Shown here: positions 1-7,370 of the stretch, in pieces | Layout: each line of letters opens with the position of its first letter | How positions within the stretch are numbered: the stretch's first letter is position 1 | NCBI GenBank assembly: GCA_016292455.1 | Contig: JAEDIL010000018.1 | Coordinates: 1-21,578, forward strand | Length of the DNA: 21,578 nt | Reading direction: 5' to 3' | Source of the DNA: Clostridiaceae bacterium | GTDB taxonomy: Bacteria; Bacillota; Clostridia; Oscillospirales; Acutalibacteraceae | Notes under the pieces: model-generated | What the model saw: the letters and a program-made list of their open reading frames with translations, nothing else | Told to the model about the DNA's origin: nothing | Database searches by the model: none | Position numbers and translations under genes: made by a program

Positions 1-102
1 GCAACCATACAATTTTGCATTTCAGCATTTTTCTTTTTGTTCTGCGCTAAATGCGACAGCCCCCAATTCATTTGTCCGCGAAACAGCCGATTGTGTTATT
101 GA
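1..102. other. Intergenic sequence downstream of the GH20 gene
   Basis: I see no gene here. On the minus strand it is the region just 3' of the GH20 stop codon. A short imperfect stem around 48-60 (CTG-T-CGC pairing with GCG-CAG) is present, but no U-tract follows it, so I do not call a terminator. Confidence 0.4.
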
Positions 103-1554
103 TTACTCCTCATCTTTTTTCAGAACGTTTACTCTGAAAAAATAGGGTGTGATGAAATTCTTATTGTGCTGATACTGACCTTTGAGTCTGCCGAGCGGAA
201 GCGGATCCCAATCTTTTTTCGGGGCCATATTGATTCCCATTGAAAGCAATTTTGCTCTGTTTGCTTCGGCTCTTCTCAAAAAATCGCGATAATCGTGTCT
301 GCCCCAATTTGTCCAGCCGCTTTCACCCACCGCCATAAGTCTCGGGAAGCAAAGATAGCTCATTCTTTCAAAATCCTCAACAAATTCGGTCCAGATAGGA
401 GTTTCAACGCCGAGAACGGATTTTCTTCCGACAATATCAAGCTTTTCGAGCATCGGATTATATGAATAGGTCTTTTTCAGCGGTGTAATGCCATAGTTAT
501 AATCGAGGTAATAATGGAAGAAATCTTCAATAATAATCTTACCGCCGTTGTTTGCCCAATCCTCGCAAAGGTGTTCTCTGTCCATCCAGTCGCAGACAAC
601 AGCGTCCTTTCCGAGCATTCCGCTTTTGAGGCTTTCGTTCCAGACAACCGGCTTTTTGCCGAGCTTTCTGAGGTGGTCAGCTATTCTGTTGACAAAGTAT
701 CCCTGAAGCTCCTCGCTGTTTCTGAGTCCTTCTTCGCGGATTCTCTCGCGGCAGCGGGGACAATCATTCCACCGTGCCTTGGGAGCTTCGTCTCCGCCGA
801 TATGGAAGTATTCACACGGAAACAGCTCGCTTACCTCGTCAATAACGCCAAAGCAGAAGTTGAAAACCTCCTCCTTGCCGGCGCAAAGAATGTTCTTGTG
901 GATACCCGCCTGAATTGCAACGTCAGTTTGCTTTCCGGAGCAAGAAAGCTCAGGATAGGAAGCGATTGCGGCAACCATGTGTCCCGGCATATCAATTTCG
1001 GGAATTACGTCAATATAACGCTCGCGGCAGAATTCAACAATGTCGCGGATTTCGTCCTTGGTATAGTATCCGCCGTAGACAGCCTTGTTTTTGCTTGAAA
1101 AGCCATGTCCGTTTCTGAATGAGCCCACTGCGTTGAGCTCGGGATACTTTTCGCTTTCAATCCGCCAGCCTTGGTCGTCTGTCAAATGCCAGTGGAAAAC
1201 GTTGAACTTGAAGAACGCCGCTGCTTCAATAAATTTTTTGATTTCTGCAACGGTCTGCATATGGCGCGAGCTGTCAATCATAAAGCCGCGGTACGGAAAG
1301 CGCGGTGCATCGACAATGCGCAAAAACGGAAGTTTTCCTCTTTCTGTTTCAAGCTGAGTTAGGGTGTTCTTTGCGTAATAAAGACCCTTTTCGGTTGAAT
1401 AGGCAACAAAAACGCCGTTCTCACCGATTGTGATTTCATACCCTTCTTCGGGTATCGAGTCTTTTTTTTCAAAAATAAAGTCCTTTTCAAAAAATTGCTT
1501 TTCCCCGCCGTATTCATAAACATTGTTCGGCATCGGAACGATATTGATAGCCAT
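103..1554 (-). CDS. Glycoside hydrolase family 20 beta-N-acetylhexosaminidase, cytoplasmic
   Basis: Predicted to release terminal beta-linked GlcNAc or GalNAc by the substrate-assisted GH20 mechanism. The 483-residue product has a short N-terminal GH20b-type domain (about 1-85) followed by the catalytic barrel. Visible motifs are HWHLTDDQGWR (about residues 121-131) and HIGGDEAP, whose Asp255-Glu256 is the expected polarising Asp/general acid Glu pair. There is no signal peptide or membrane segment, so it should act on imported oligosaccharides or recycled wall fragments. The frame can be opened nine codons earlier at a TTG (1581), but the ATG at 1554 is preferred because GGGGGA lies six bases before it and because the residues after it begin the conserved GH20 start (INIVPMPN). 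It is transcribed alone from a consensus promoter, divergent from the Na/Pi gene. Substrate is inferred from family only. Confidence 0.93.
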   Translation of the reverse strand: MAINIVPMPNNVYEYGGEKQFFEKDFIFEKKDSIPEEGYEITIGENGVFVAYSTEKGLYYAKNTLTQLETERGKLPFLRIVDAPRFPYRGFMIDSSRHMQTVAEIKKFIEAAAFFKFNVFHWHLTDDQGWRIESEKYPELNAVGSFRNGHGFSSKNKAVYGGYYTKDEIRDIVEFCRERYIDVIPEIDMPGHMVAAIASYPELSCSGKQTDVAIQAGIHKNILCAGKEEVFNFCFGVIDEVSELFPCEYFHIGGDEAPKARWNDCPRCRERIREEGLRNSEELQGYFVNRIADHLRKLGKKPVVWNESLKSGMLGKDAVVCDWMDREHLCEDWANNGGKIIIEDFFHYYLDYNYGITPLKKTYSYNPMLEKLDIVGRKSVLGVETPIWTEFVEDFERMSYLCFPRLMAVGESGWTNWGRHDYRDFLRRAEANRAKLLSMGINMAPKKDWDPLPLGRLKGQYQHNKNFITPYFFRVNVLKKDEE

Positions 1555-1598
1555 TCTTTGTCCCCCGATCTTCGCGGTCAACCGCCGTATTCAACTTA

Positions 1599-1626
1599 AT
1601 TATAAGGTAAATCGTACCTTTGTCAA
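1599..1626 (-). promoter_or_regulatory. Sigma-A promoter of the GH20 gene with an inverted repeat in its spacer
   Basis: On the minus strand, TTGACA (1621-1626) and TATAAT (1599-1604) are both perfect consensus with 16 bases between them. The inverted repeat AAGGTA-N5-TACCTT (1604-1620) fills the spacer almost exactly. Transcription should start near 1592, giving a leader of about 38 bases before the ATG at 1554. A protein bound to this repeat would compete directly with RNA polymerase, so it looks like a repressor operator; that role is inferred. Confidence 0.8.
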
Positions 1627-1653
1627 GAGAAAAATTCTCGAAAGGAGCCACCT

Positions 1654-2679
1654 ATGGAATTGAGCACACTTTGCGGATTTTTTTGCGGAGTGGGGATTTT
1701 TATTTTTTCCGTTCTTGAAATGAGCGAAGCCATGAAAAAGCTCTGCCTCGGAAGGCTTGAATCTCTGCTGCAAAAGCTTTGTGTCAACCGTTTTCTGGCG
1801 GTGCTGACCGGAGCAGCCGTTACCGGGCTGGTTCAATCCTCAGCCGCGGTTACGGTCTGCACGACTGCGCTCGTTGACTGCGGCGCTCTGAGCTCTTCTC
1901 AGGGAGTGGGAATAATCATGGGCTCAAACATCGGAACAACCGTCACCGGTGTACTGATAGCTCTGAATTTTTCAGCCGCCGCGCCTTTCATCGTGCTTGC
2001 CGGAGCAATCATCTTGCTTTTTTCAAAAAGCGAAAAGTTCAGGAGTCTCGGCTGTTTTCTCTGCGCGCTCTCCCTTTTGTTTGTCGGCATTGACACCATG
2101 AAGGAAGCCGCCGCCGCGCTCGACCGTGACGGAAAGCTCACTTTGCTTTTTTCGCTTTGCTCCTCACGGCTGACAGGTGTGCTTTTCGGCTTTGTTTCAA
2201 CCGCACTGCTTCAAAGCTCTTCCGCAACGGTCGGAATTCTGCAATCGCTGGTCTCAGTCGGAGCAGTCAGCCGGAAAGCCTCCGTTTATATCGTCTGCGG
2301 TCAGAATATCGGCGCAACATTTCCCACGCTGCTTTGCGCCGTACGCTCCGATGAAAAGGCCAAATCAACCGCCGTTTTTCATCTGCTTTTCAATCTTGCC
2401 GCAACATCCGGTGTTCTTGTTCTTTCTCTTTTTGTTCCGGTCGAAGCGTTGTTTTCAAAAATCAACAGCGGCGCAGGCTTCGTGAGCGTTGTTCATCTGC
2501 TTTTCAACGCCGCCGCAACTGCCGTGCTCTTTCCGCTTGCCCCGTTTTTATTAAAGCTCTCCTCGGCTCTTGTTGGAAAAACAGAGAAGATAAAAAAACA
2601 TTCACAACAAAGTAAACATATACAAGATTTCGTTAAAAATAGGTTAATTTTTATAAAAAAATTGCAAAATTTCTTTTAA
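1654..2679 (+). CDS. Na+/phosphate cotransporter-family membrane protein (NptA/PF02690 type), no PhoU domain
   Basis: Predicted Na+-coupled phosphate (or related anion) transporter in the cytoplasmic membrane. The 341-residue protein shows the family's inverted duplication: VQSSAAVT (about 60-67) with GSNIGTT (90-96), and LQSSSATV (186-193) with GQNIGAT (216-222). Each repeat is flanked by long hydrophobic segments. Full-length family members of about 540 residues end with a cytoplasmic PhoU-like domain. Here the protein ends after the second transport repeat with a basic tail. Short PhoU-less members exist, so this may be complete. The start is well supported: AAAGGAG (1641-1647) lies six bases before the ATG. 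The last roughly 30 codons are markedly AT-rich compared with the body of the gene (Lys/Gln/Phe/Asn-rich), which may mean a recently extended or frame-shifted C-terminus. No clear promoter was found; a small palindrome (1627-1639) lies just upstream. Confidence 0.88.
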   Translation: MELSTLCGFFCGVGIFIFSVLEMSEAMKKLCLGRLESLLQKLCVNRFLAVLTGAAVTGLVQSSAAVTVCTTALVDCGALSSSQGVGIIMGSNIGTTVTGVLIALNFSAAAPFIVLAGAIILLFSKSEKFRSLGCFLCALSLLFVGIDTMKEAAAALDRDGKLTLLFSLCSSRLTGVLFGFVSTALLQSSSATVGILQSLVSVGAVSRKASVYIVCGQNIGATFPTLLCAVRSDEKAKSTAVFHLLFNLAATSGVLVLSLFVPVEALFSKINSGAGFVSVVHLLFNAAATAVLFPLAPFLLKLSSALVGKTEKIKKHSQQSKHIQDFVKNRLIFIKKLQNFF

Positions 2680-2744
2680 AATATTGACTAATATTGAAAT
2701 ATGTACTAAATTATAATTATCAAGTATACAGGAGGTGACTTGTA

Positions 2745-2870
2745 GTGGATCAGGTAAGAAAGATTCTCGACACTATCGTTGACTTTATCGAAAATTACAT
2801 CAATCTCATCAAAGACTTTATTGAAAAGTTTAAGACTCTCGATGATACCGAGCCCAGCACTAACGAATAA
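2745..2870 (+). CDS. Small 41-residue amphipathic-helix peptide, function unknown
   Basis: I do not recognise this peptide. It starts with GTG, preceded by AGGAGG (2730-2735) at nine bases, which is the best ribosome site in this part of the window. The sequence begins MDQVRKILDTIVDF and ends TEPSTNE. Hydrophobic residues at 4, 7, 8, 11, 14, 15, 18, 19, 22, 25, 26 and 29 follow an i, i+3/i+4, i+7 spacing over about 29 residues, giving a continuous amphipathic helix; a short acidic polar tail follows. By hand count it has ten acidic and five basic residues (net about -5). There is no Cys, no double-Gly leader and no signal peptide. The gene is closed by a hairpin terminator six bases after the stop, so it looks like a monocistronic unit. 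Possible roles are a membrane-active peptide, a coiled-coil partner, or a regulator; none is shown. Confidence 0.72.
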   Translation: MDQVRKILDTIVDFIENYINLIKDFIEKFKTLDDTEPSTNE

Positions 2871-2875
2871 GTTTT

Positions 2876-2901
2876 AGGCATAGCTTCCCGGCTGCCTTTT
2901 T
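2876..2901 (+). terminator. Terminator of the small peptide gene
   Basis: The stem AGGC(AT)AGC pairs with GCT-GCCT around the loop TTCCCG (2885-2890) and runs into five T residues (2897-2901). It begins six bases after the stop at 2870. Confidence 0.65.
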
Positions 2902-2931
2902 CAGCGCAGTTCAGGAATAAATCAAATCATT

Positions 2932-2975
2932 AAGCTATAAGTCGAAGATTTTCTGAGACTTATAGCTTTTTGTTT
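2932..2975 (+). terminator. Second plus-strand terminator with a perfect 12-bp stem
   Basis: AAGCTATAAGTC (2932-2943) pairs perfectly with GACTTATAGCTT (2957-2968) around a 13-base loop and is followed by a T-rich run (TTTTTGTTTT from 2966). It may back up the terminator at 2876 and stop readthrough into the convergent peptidase operon. Confidence 0.75.
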
Positions 2976-2994
2976 TGCGGCAGTAAATGCACAG

Positions 2995-3021
2995 AAAAAA
3001 CGGGCAGTCAGGAACTGCCCG
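2995..3021 (-). terminator. Terminator of the pepD/M24 peptidase operon
   Basis: On the minus strand, CGGGCAGT pairs with ACTGCCCG (plus-strand arms 3001-3008 and 3014-3021) around a five-base loop and is followed directly by six T residues. It lies about 43 bases beyond the M24 peptidase stop. Confidence 0.9.
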
Positions 3022-3064
3022 CAATAAAAACCGAACTTTAAGGCGGCGGAAAAGCGCCTTTACC

Positions 3065-4141
3065 TCAAAGGCAAATCAGCCTCTTTTCGCTCTTTGTAAT
3101 GTTTTCACAGCCGCTTTCGGTTACAAAAACCATGTCCTCAATGCGGACGCCGAACCTGTTTTCCAGATATATACCCGGTTCAACGGTCATAACCGTTCCC
3201 GGCTTCAAAACAGCTTCGCAGCGCGTGTTGAAATTCGGCCATTCGTGAATTTCAATGCCGACGCTGTGTCCGAGCCCGTGCCCGAAGCAACCCTCATAGC
3301 CCGCCTTGTTAATAATGTCGCGGGCAATTTTATCAATGTCTTTGCATATCTCTCCCGGTCTGACCGCCTCAATTGCGGCGTTCTGAGCTTTCAGGACTGT
3401 TTCGTAAACACGTTTCTGTTCATCGGAAACACTGCCCACAGCAACCGTTCTTGTCATATCTGACCGATAGCCGCCGACAACCGCGCCGAAATCCATTGTA
3501 AGGAAATCTCCACGCTCAATTATTTTGTCGGTCGGAACGCCGTGAGGAAGCGAGGAATTCTTTCCGGAAACAACAATGAAGTCAAACGAAACGCCCTCTG
3601 AACCAAGGCGGCGCATATAAAACTCCATGTCAAGCATAACTTCCCGTTCAGTGCGTCCCGTTTCTATCCGTTCAAGAATATATGAGAACGTGTCATCGGT
3701 CAGCTTTTGAGCTTCCCTTATCAGTTCAAGCTCCCTCTGAGTTTTAACACTGCGCATTTCACGCAGAAGAGAATCAAAACGTCCGTCGTCGGAAACCGAA
3801 ACGGGTGAAACTGATTCTTTAAGACTGTTGAAAAAGCTCAGGGAAGCATATTCACTTTCAACAAAAAGATTTGAAATTCCGTTTTCTTCGCAAAGCTCTG
3901 AAACCTGTCTGAGCGCCGCATTGGAAAGCAGCACGTCACAGCTTTTCACAAGCTCCTTCGCTTTTTCATAATAACGGAAGTCAATGAGAAAATATGCGTT
4001 TTCCGGCGTAATGAGAACGTAGCCGTCGCTCGTTTCAAAGCCGGTGAGATAAAATCTGCCGGGAACGCTTGCAACGAGCAGGGCACTGCCCTTTTCAAGC
4101 TCTTTCTGAAGCCTTACAACCGATTCAGTCTGCATTGTCAA
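3065..4141 (-). CDS. M24-family metallopeptidase (Xaa-Pro aminopeptidase/dipeptidase type)
   Basis: Predicted cytoplasmic exopeptidase that cleaves the bond before proline in short peptides. The 358-residue protein has the creatinase-type N-terminal domain (about 1-125) and the pita-bread catalytic domain. All five metal ligands are visible: Asp217 (MDFGA), Asp228 (RSDMT), His292 (GHGLGHSVG), Glu321 (VEPG) and Glu335 (RIED). His200 in SLPHG fits the usual substrate-binding histidine. It is the second gene of an operon with pepD, directly abutting its TGA. The start chosen is TTG at 4141 because AAGGAG lies six bases upstream; an ATG two codons later (4135) is possible but would place the SD 12 bases away. 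Proximity to the dipeptidase suggests joint use in finishing off imported or recycled peptides. PepQ (dipeptidase) versus PepP (aminopeptidase) cannot be decided from sequence alone. Confidence 0.92.
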   Translation of the reverse strand: MTMQTESVVRLQKELEKGSALLVASVPGRFYLTGFETSDGYVLITPENAYFLIDFRYYEKAKELVKSCDVLLSNAALRQVSELCEENGISNLFVESEYASLSFFNSLKESVSPVSVSDDGRFDSLLREMRSVKTQRELELIREAQKLTDDTFSYILERIETGRTEREVMLDMEFYMRRLGSEGVSFDFIVVSGKNSSLPHGVPTDKIIERGDFLTMDFGAVVGGYRSDMTRTVAVGSVSDEQKRVYETVLKAQNAAIEAVRPGEICKDIDKIARDIINKAGYEGCFGHGLGHSVGIEIHEWPNFNTRCEAVLKPGTVMTVEPGIYLENRFGVRIEDMVFVTESGCENITKSEKRLICL

Positions 4142-5551
4142 TCACAGCTCCTTCAAACAATTGCACAAATATGTATAGGTACGTCCGGTTGATGAAACCG
4201 AAAGCCTTTCATTTACGGTGTGAATGTCCCACATATCCGGTCCCATTGAAACAGCGTCAAAGTCTCTGAACTTTTCGCTGAACAGACCGCATTCAAGTCC
4301 GGCGTGTACTGTCGTGACAGTCGGTTCTTTTGAGAAGAGCTTTCTGAAAACGGCGGTCATGGTCTCCCTGAGCCTGGAATCCTTGCGAAACTCCCACGCG
4401 GGATAATGACCGCGGGTTGCAATTTCAGCACCGAAGCGCTGCGCAATTTTTTCAATTCTGTCAAGCAGCTGCTGCTTTTCGGCGGCAACACTGCTTCTGA
4501 CGGACATTATGCAGGCAACGCCGTCTTTCTCCGTTCTGACAACACCAACGTTTGAGGAGGACTGAACAAGGTTCTCCATTTCCTTGCTCATTGAAGCAAT
4601 TCCGCAGGGAAGAGCGTCAAGAAATCCGAGAACCTTTCCGGTGGAGCAGGCGTCGAAGCAGCTTTCTGCCGTCTTAGCGTCTTCAACCGAAACCGAAAGT
4701 CCCGAATCGGTCTGAACCCGGTTTTTCGAAAGAAAGCTTTCCGCCTCTTTCGAGCAATCACACTCAGCGGCAACAACACATTCGCAGGCGTTGGGAATTA
4801 CGTTATCCTTGAATCCGCCGGAAATCGAAACAAGTCTGAACTCAAAAGGGAAAGACATAAGAAGCGAAACGAGAACCTTATCCGCGTTGAGTCTGCCCTT
4901 GTCAATATCAATTCCCGAGTGTCCGCCGAGAAGTCCCGAAACAGTAATCTTTTTGCAAGGCAGGCTGTTCTTTTCCCTCTTCACCGGCAGGAACATATCC
5001 ACCTTTGCACCGCCGGCACAGCCGACAGTGAGAACTCCCTCTTCACCGGAATCAAGATTGATGAGCGTTGAGCCGTTGAGAAGCGAAACGTCCAATCCCT
5101 GTGCTCCGTCCATTCCGGTTTCCTCGTCAACGGTAAACACCGCTTCAAGCGTCGGGTGGACAAGACTTTCATCTTCAAGAACGGCAAGAATCATAGCAAC
5201 GGCTATTCCGTCATCGGCACCGAGTGTCGTTCCCTCGGCAGAAAGCAGGTCTCCGTCAAGTCGAAGCCGAAGCCCGTCCCGGGTGAAATCAAATTCAAGG
5301 TCGGATTCCTTTTCGCAAACCATGTCAAGGTGTCCCTGAAGAATAACCGGCGGATGGTTTTCAAAGCCCTCTGAGGCTTTCTTTTTTATTATGACGTTTC
5401 CCAACTCGTCGCGGACAACTTCAAGGTTATGCTCCTTTGCAAAACGGACGCAGTAATCGCCGACCGCTTTTGTGTTGCCCGAGCCGCGGGGGATAGAAGA
5501 AATTTCCTCAAAAAAGTGAAACACACGTTCAGGCTCTGTATTTTCAAGCAT
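4142..5551 (-). CDS. pepD: Aminoacyl-histidine dipeptidase (PepD, M20 family)
   Basis: Predicted cytoplasmic Zn-dependent dipeptidase of the PepD/beta-alanyl-His group with broad activity on unblocked dipeptides. At 469 residues it is the usual length for PepD. Metal-site motifs are present: GHLDMV (His74, catalytic Asp76), GADDG (Asp113), VDEETG (Glu143/Glu144, general base and ligand), NLDSGEEG (Asp167) and a C-terminal HTVNERL (His444). The lid/dimerisation domain is inserted in the middle (about 195-390). The ATG at 5551 has GGAGG seven bases upstream. It is the first gene of the operon with the M24 peptidase, whose start touches its stop codon, so the two are probably translationally coupled. 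No good promoter was found in the 144 bases upstream; transcription could start there or read through from the Big2 gene. Confidence 0.95.
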   Translation of the reverse strand: MLENTEPERVFHFFEEISSIPRGSGNTKAVGDYCVRFAKEHNLEVVRDELGNVIIKKKASEGFENHPPVILQGHLDMVCEKESDLEFDFTRDGLRLRLDGDLLSAEGTTLGADDGIAVAMILAVLEDESLVHPTLEAVFTVDEETGMDGAQGLDVSLLNGSTLINLDSGEEGVLTVGCAGGAKVDMFLPVKREKNSLPCKKITVSGLLGGHSGIDIDKGRLNADKVLVSLLMSFPFEFRLVSISGGFKDNVIPNACECVVAAECDCSKEAESFLSKNRVQTDSGLSVSVEDAKTAESCFDACSTGKVLGFLDALPCGIASMSKEMENLVQSSSNVGVVRTEKDGVACIMSVRSSVAAEKQQLLDRIEKIAQRFGAEIATRGHYPAWEFRKDSRLRETMTAVFRKLFSKEPTVTTVHAGLECGLFSEKFRDFDAVSMGPDMWDIHTVNERLSVSSTGRTYTYLCNCLKEL

Positions 5552-5596
5552 TACTGTTCCTCCGTAAACTGAATTCTGTTGATTTTTTCAGCGTTC

Positions 5597-5648
5597 AAAA
5601 AAGGTATTAAGCGCACGGAAAAGATGTTTTTGGTCTCTTTTCCGTGCG
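5597..5648 (-). terminator. Strong hairpin between the Big2 protein gene and pepD
   Basis: A perfect 13-bp stem (arms 5612-5624 and 5636-5648, CGCACGGAAAAGA with its complement) encloses an 11-base loop. On the minus strand a run of six T residues follows about nine bases after the stem (5597-5602). It probably terminates the Big2 gene transcript, though the distance to the T-run is longer than ideal. Confidence 0.65.
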
Positions 5649-5661
5649 TTCTTCTTATCTC

Positions 5662-5688
5662 TCCGGCAAAGATTCAAATGTTGCCGGA
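5662..5688 (-). repeat. Second inverted repeat just 3' of the Big2 gene
   Basis: TCCGGCAA (5662-5669) and TTGCCGGA (5681-5688) form a perfect 8-bp stem with an 11-base loop, starting eight bases after the stop. It lacks a U-tract, so it may protect the 3' end or act in tandem with the larger hairpin at 5612-5648. Confidence 0.5.
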
Positions 5689-5695
5689 AAACACC

Positions 5696-7348
5696 TTAAT
5701 ATTTGAATGTGGTGGTGACTCTGTCTGTGATTTCAGCCATGAAGCTGGAATTTTCGGCGTCAAAACCGGTTTCCCTCAGGTCAAAACTGAGTCTCTGCGG
5801 AGCTTTGACATCAAGCGAGAGCAGTCTGCCCTTCTTGTCAACAAGTGCCTTGACAACCGTTCCGGGATATGTAACCGTGATAAGCGGCATATCTTCCTCT
5901 CCGGTTATTTTCAGAACCGAAAGGTCAAACGGAGTTGAAACCATCTTATTGTATACAGTCGGTGTGCTCACCTTTCCGCTGAAATGGGACTGCTCCTCAA
6001 CCAGCGTAAGCGTCAGAAGGTATCCGCTGCCGACTTTTGTTGCGCTCGCTTTTTTTATTCCGGCAGACGGGATAGCACATTCTTTATAGTACGGCGGAAT
6101 AAATGCGCCGACCTTTGTTCCGCTTTTTGCTTTCGTTCCGTCTTTAACAAGATATGCCATTCCGTCTTCAACAACATAGTACTTGCTGTTCTTTGCGAAC
6201 ATCAGCGTGCTGATGACAGTTGAAAAAACACCCGCCTTTGACCCCTCGCTTCTTTTGACAATGAAATCAGGATCCTTCTTTGTAATGAAGGAAAAGTTCT
6301 TTGTTTTTTTAACCTTGTTGACAGCCTTGTTGTACGCAGAAATTATTGCTGATTTTCCCTCAGGAACGGGAAGGTCGGTAACAACTACACTGACCTTGCA
6401 GGTCATTTTTACACCGTTTTTTTCCGCAGTAATCGTTGCGGTGCCCTTTGTTTTTCCGGTAACAACGCCGCTTTTGCTGACGGGAGCAACTTTTGAATTG
6501 CTGCTTGACCACTTGGTTGTTCCGCTTCCGCCGCTCATTATGAGCTGATAGCTGTCTCCCGTTTCAAGCTTCATGCTTGTTTTGTTGAGGCTGTGGGCAT
6601 AAACAGCAACCTTGCATTTGAGAGTATAGCCGTTCACAACTGCCGTTACTGTGGTTTTGCCGAGCTTTTTCGCCGTGACAACTCCGCTTTTGCTGACTGT
6701 TGCAATACTCGTGGCGGAGCTCTTCCATTTCACTGTTCCGGTGCCGCCGTTGATTTTGAGCTTTTCTTTGTCTCCCCTTTGTAGAGCAAGGCTGGTCTTC
6801 TGGAATGTCGGCGTTTTGACCGTAACGGTGCATTTCATGCTGACGCCGTTGCGGACAGCAGTGACGGTTGCTTTGCCGACCTTTTTGGCCGTTACAACGC
6901 CTTTTTTGTCAACAGACGCAATTTTACTGTTCGAACTGCTCCATTTCGTTGTCGTGCTGCCGCCGATAACTTTGAGGCTGAACTTCTGTCCGAGATATAC
7001 GCTTTTGCTCTTTTCACTGAGGTACGGATTGACAACGCAAACCTTGAAAAGGAAAGTCTCTTCCCCGACTTCAACCATTATAGTGGCAGTACCCTTCTTT
7101 TTGCCTTTGATTTCTCCGGTCTTTGAGTTGACCGAGGCCACCTCGGGCTTGCTGCTTGTCCAGACGGCAAGCGAAGTGTCCGCGCCGGAGGGCTTTGTGG
7201 TTATTTTTCTTTTGTAGGTCTGTCCGAGAAAAATATCCTGCTCCTCCTGACTGACGTAGTAGGTGACATTTGCCGCACCGGCAAAAACCGCCGCCGTAGC
7301 CGAAACGAGAAGAAGCAATGCCAACATAAAGGAAACAATGCGCTTCAT
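5696..7348 (-). CDS. Secreted protein with four Big2 domains and an unrecognised C-terminal domain
   Basis: A 550-residue exported protein. The start is the ATG at 7348, with AAGGAGG well placed upstream; the frame extends 30 codons further but without a ribosome site. Residues 1-25 are a signal peptide (MKR, then a Leu/Ala-rich core ending AVFAGAA). Four bacterial Ig-like group 2 domains follow at about 28-108, 109-178, 179-250 and 251-323, each with the W-x-S-S...(I/V)A-x-V...G-V-V-T-(A/G)-K-x-x-G-x-(A/T) core. Domains 2-4 are only about 71 residues and replace the usual P-x-x-A-x-N-K stretch by a Gly-rich turn (GGS/GGTG/GGSG). They are Lys-rich, like the middle of the giant Big2 protein in this window. 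Residues about 330-550 form a separate beta-rich domain I do not recognise. No LPXTG, SLH, dockerin or C-terminal membrane anchor is seen. A surface or secreted binding role is inferred. Confidence 0.88.
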   Translation of the reverse strand: MKRIVSFMLALLLLVSATAAVFAGAANVTYYVSQEEQDIFLGQTYKRKITTKPSGADTSLAVWTSSKPEVASVNSKTGEIKGKKKGTATIMVEVGEETFLFKVCVVNPYLSEKSKSVYLGQKFSLKVIGGSTTTKWSSSNSKIASVDKKGVVTAKKVGKATVTAVRNGVSMKCTVTVKTPTFQKTSLALQRGDKEKLKINGGTGTVKWKSSATSIATVSKSGVVTAKKLGKTTVTAVVNGYTLKCKVAVYAHSLNKTSMKLETGDSYQLIMSGGSGTTKWSSSNSKVAPVSKSGVVTGKTKGTATITAEKNGVKMTCKVSVVVTDLPVPEGKSAIISAYNKAVNKVKKTKNFSFITKKDPDFIVKRSEGSKAGVFSTVISTLMFAKNSKYYVVEDGMAYLVKDGTKAKSGTKVGAFIPPYYKECAIPSAGIKKASATKVGSGYLLTLTLVEEQSHFSGKVSTPTVYNKMVSTPFDLSVLKITGEEDMPLITVTYPGTVVKALVDKKGRLLSLDVKAPQRLSFDLRETGFDAENSSFMAEITDRVTTTFKY

Positions 7349-7370
7349 ACTTATCCTCCTTGCTGTGAAT

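Larger units (their letters stand above)
2680..3064. other. Intergenic region holding a small gene and three terminator hairpins
   Basis: This 385-base gap between the Na/Pi gene and the convergent peptidase operon is not empty. It holds an AT-rich leader with promoter-like elements, the 41-codon gene at 2745-2870, two plus-strand terminator hairpins (2876-2901 and 2932-2970) and one minus-strand terminator (2995-3021). A possible promoter for the small gene is TTGACT (2684-2689) with TAAATT (2707-2712) at 17 bases. A perfect TATAAT (2712-2717) is also present but lacks a well-spaced -35. Confidence 0.55.

Noticed and set aside
514..1098. A 194-codon plus-strand frame inside the GH20 gene
   Set aside because: The GH20 motifs on the minus strand are unambiguous, and this frame has no ribosome site or recognisable domain.
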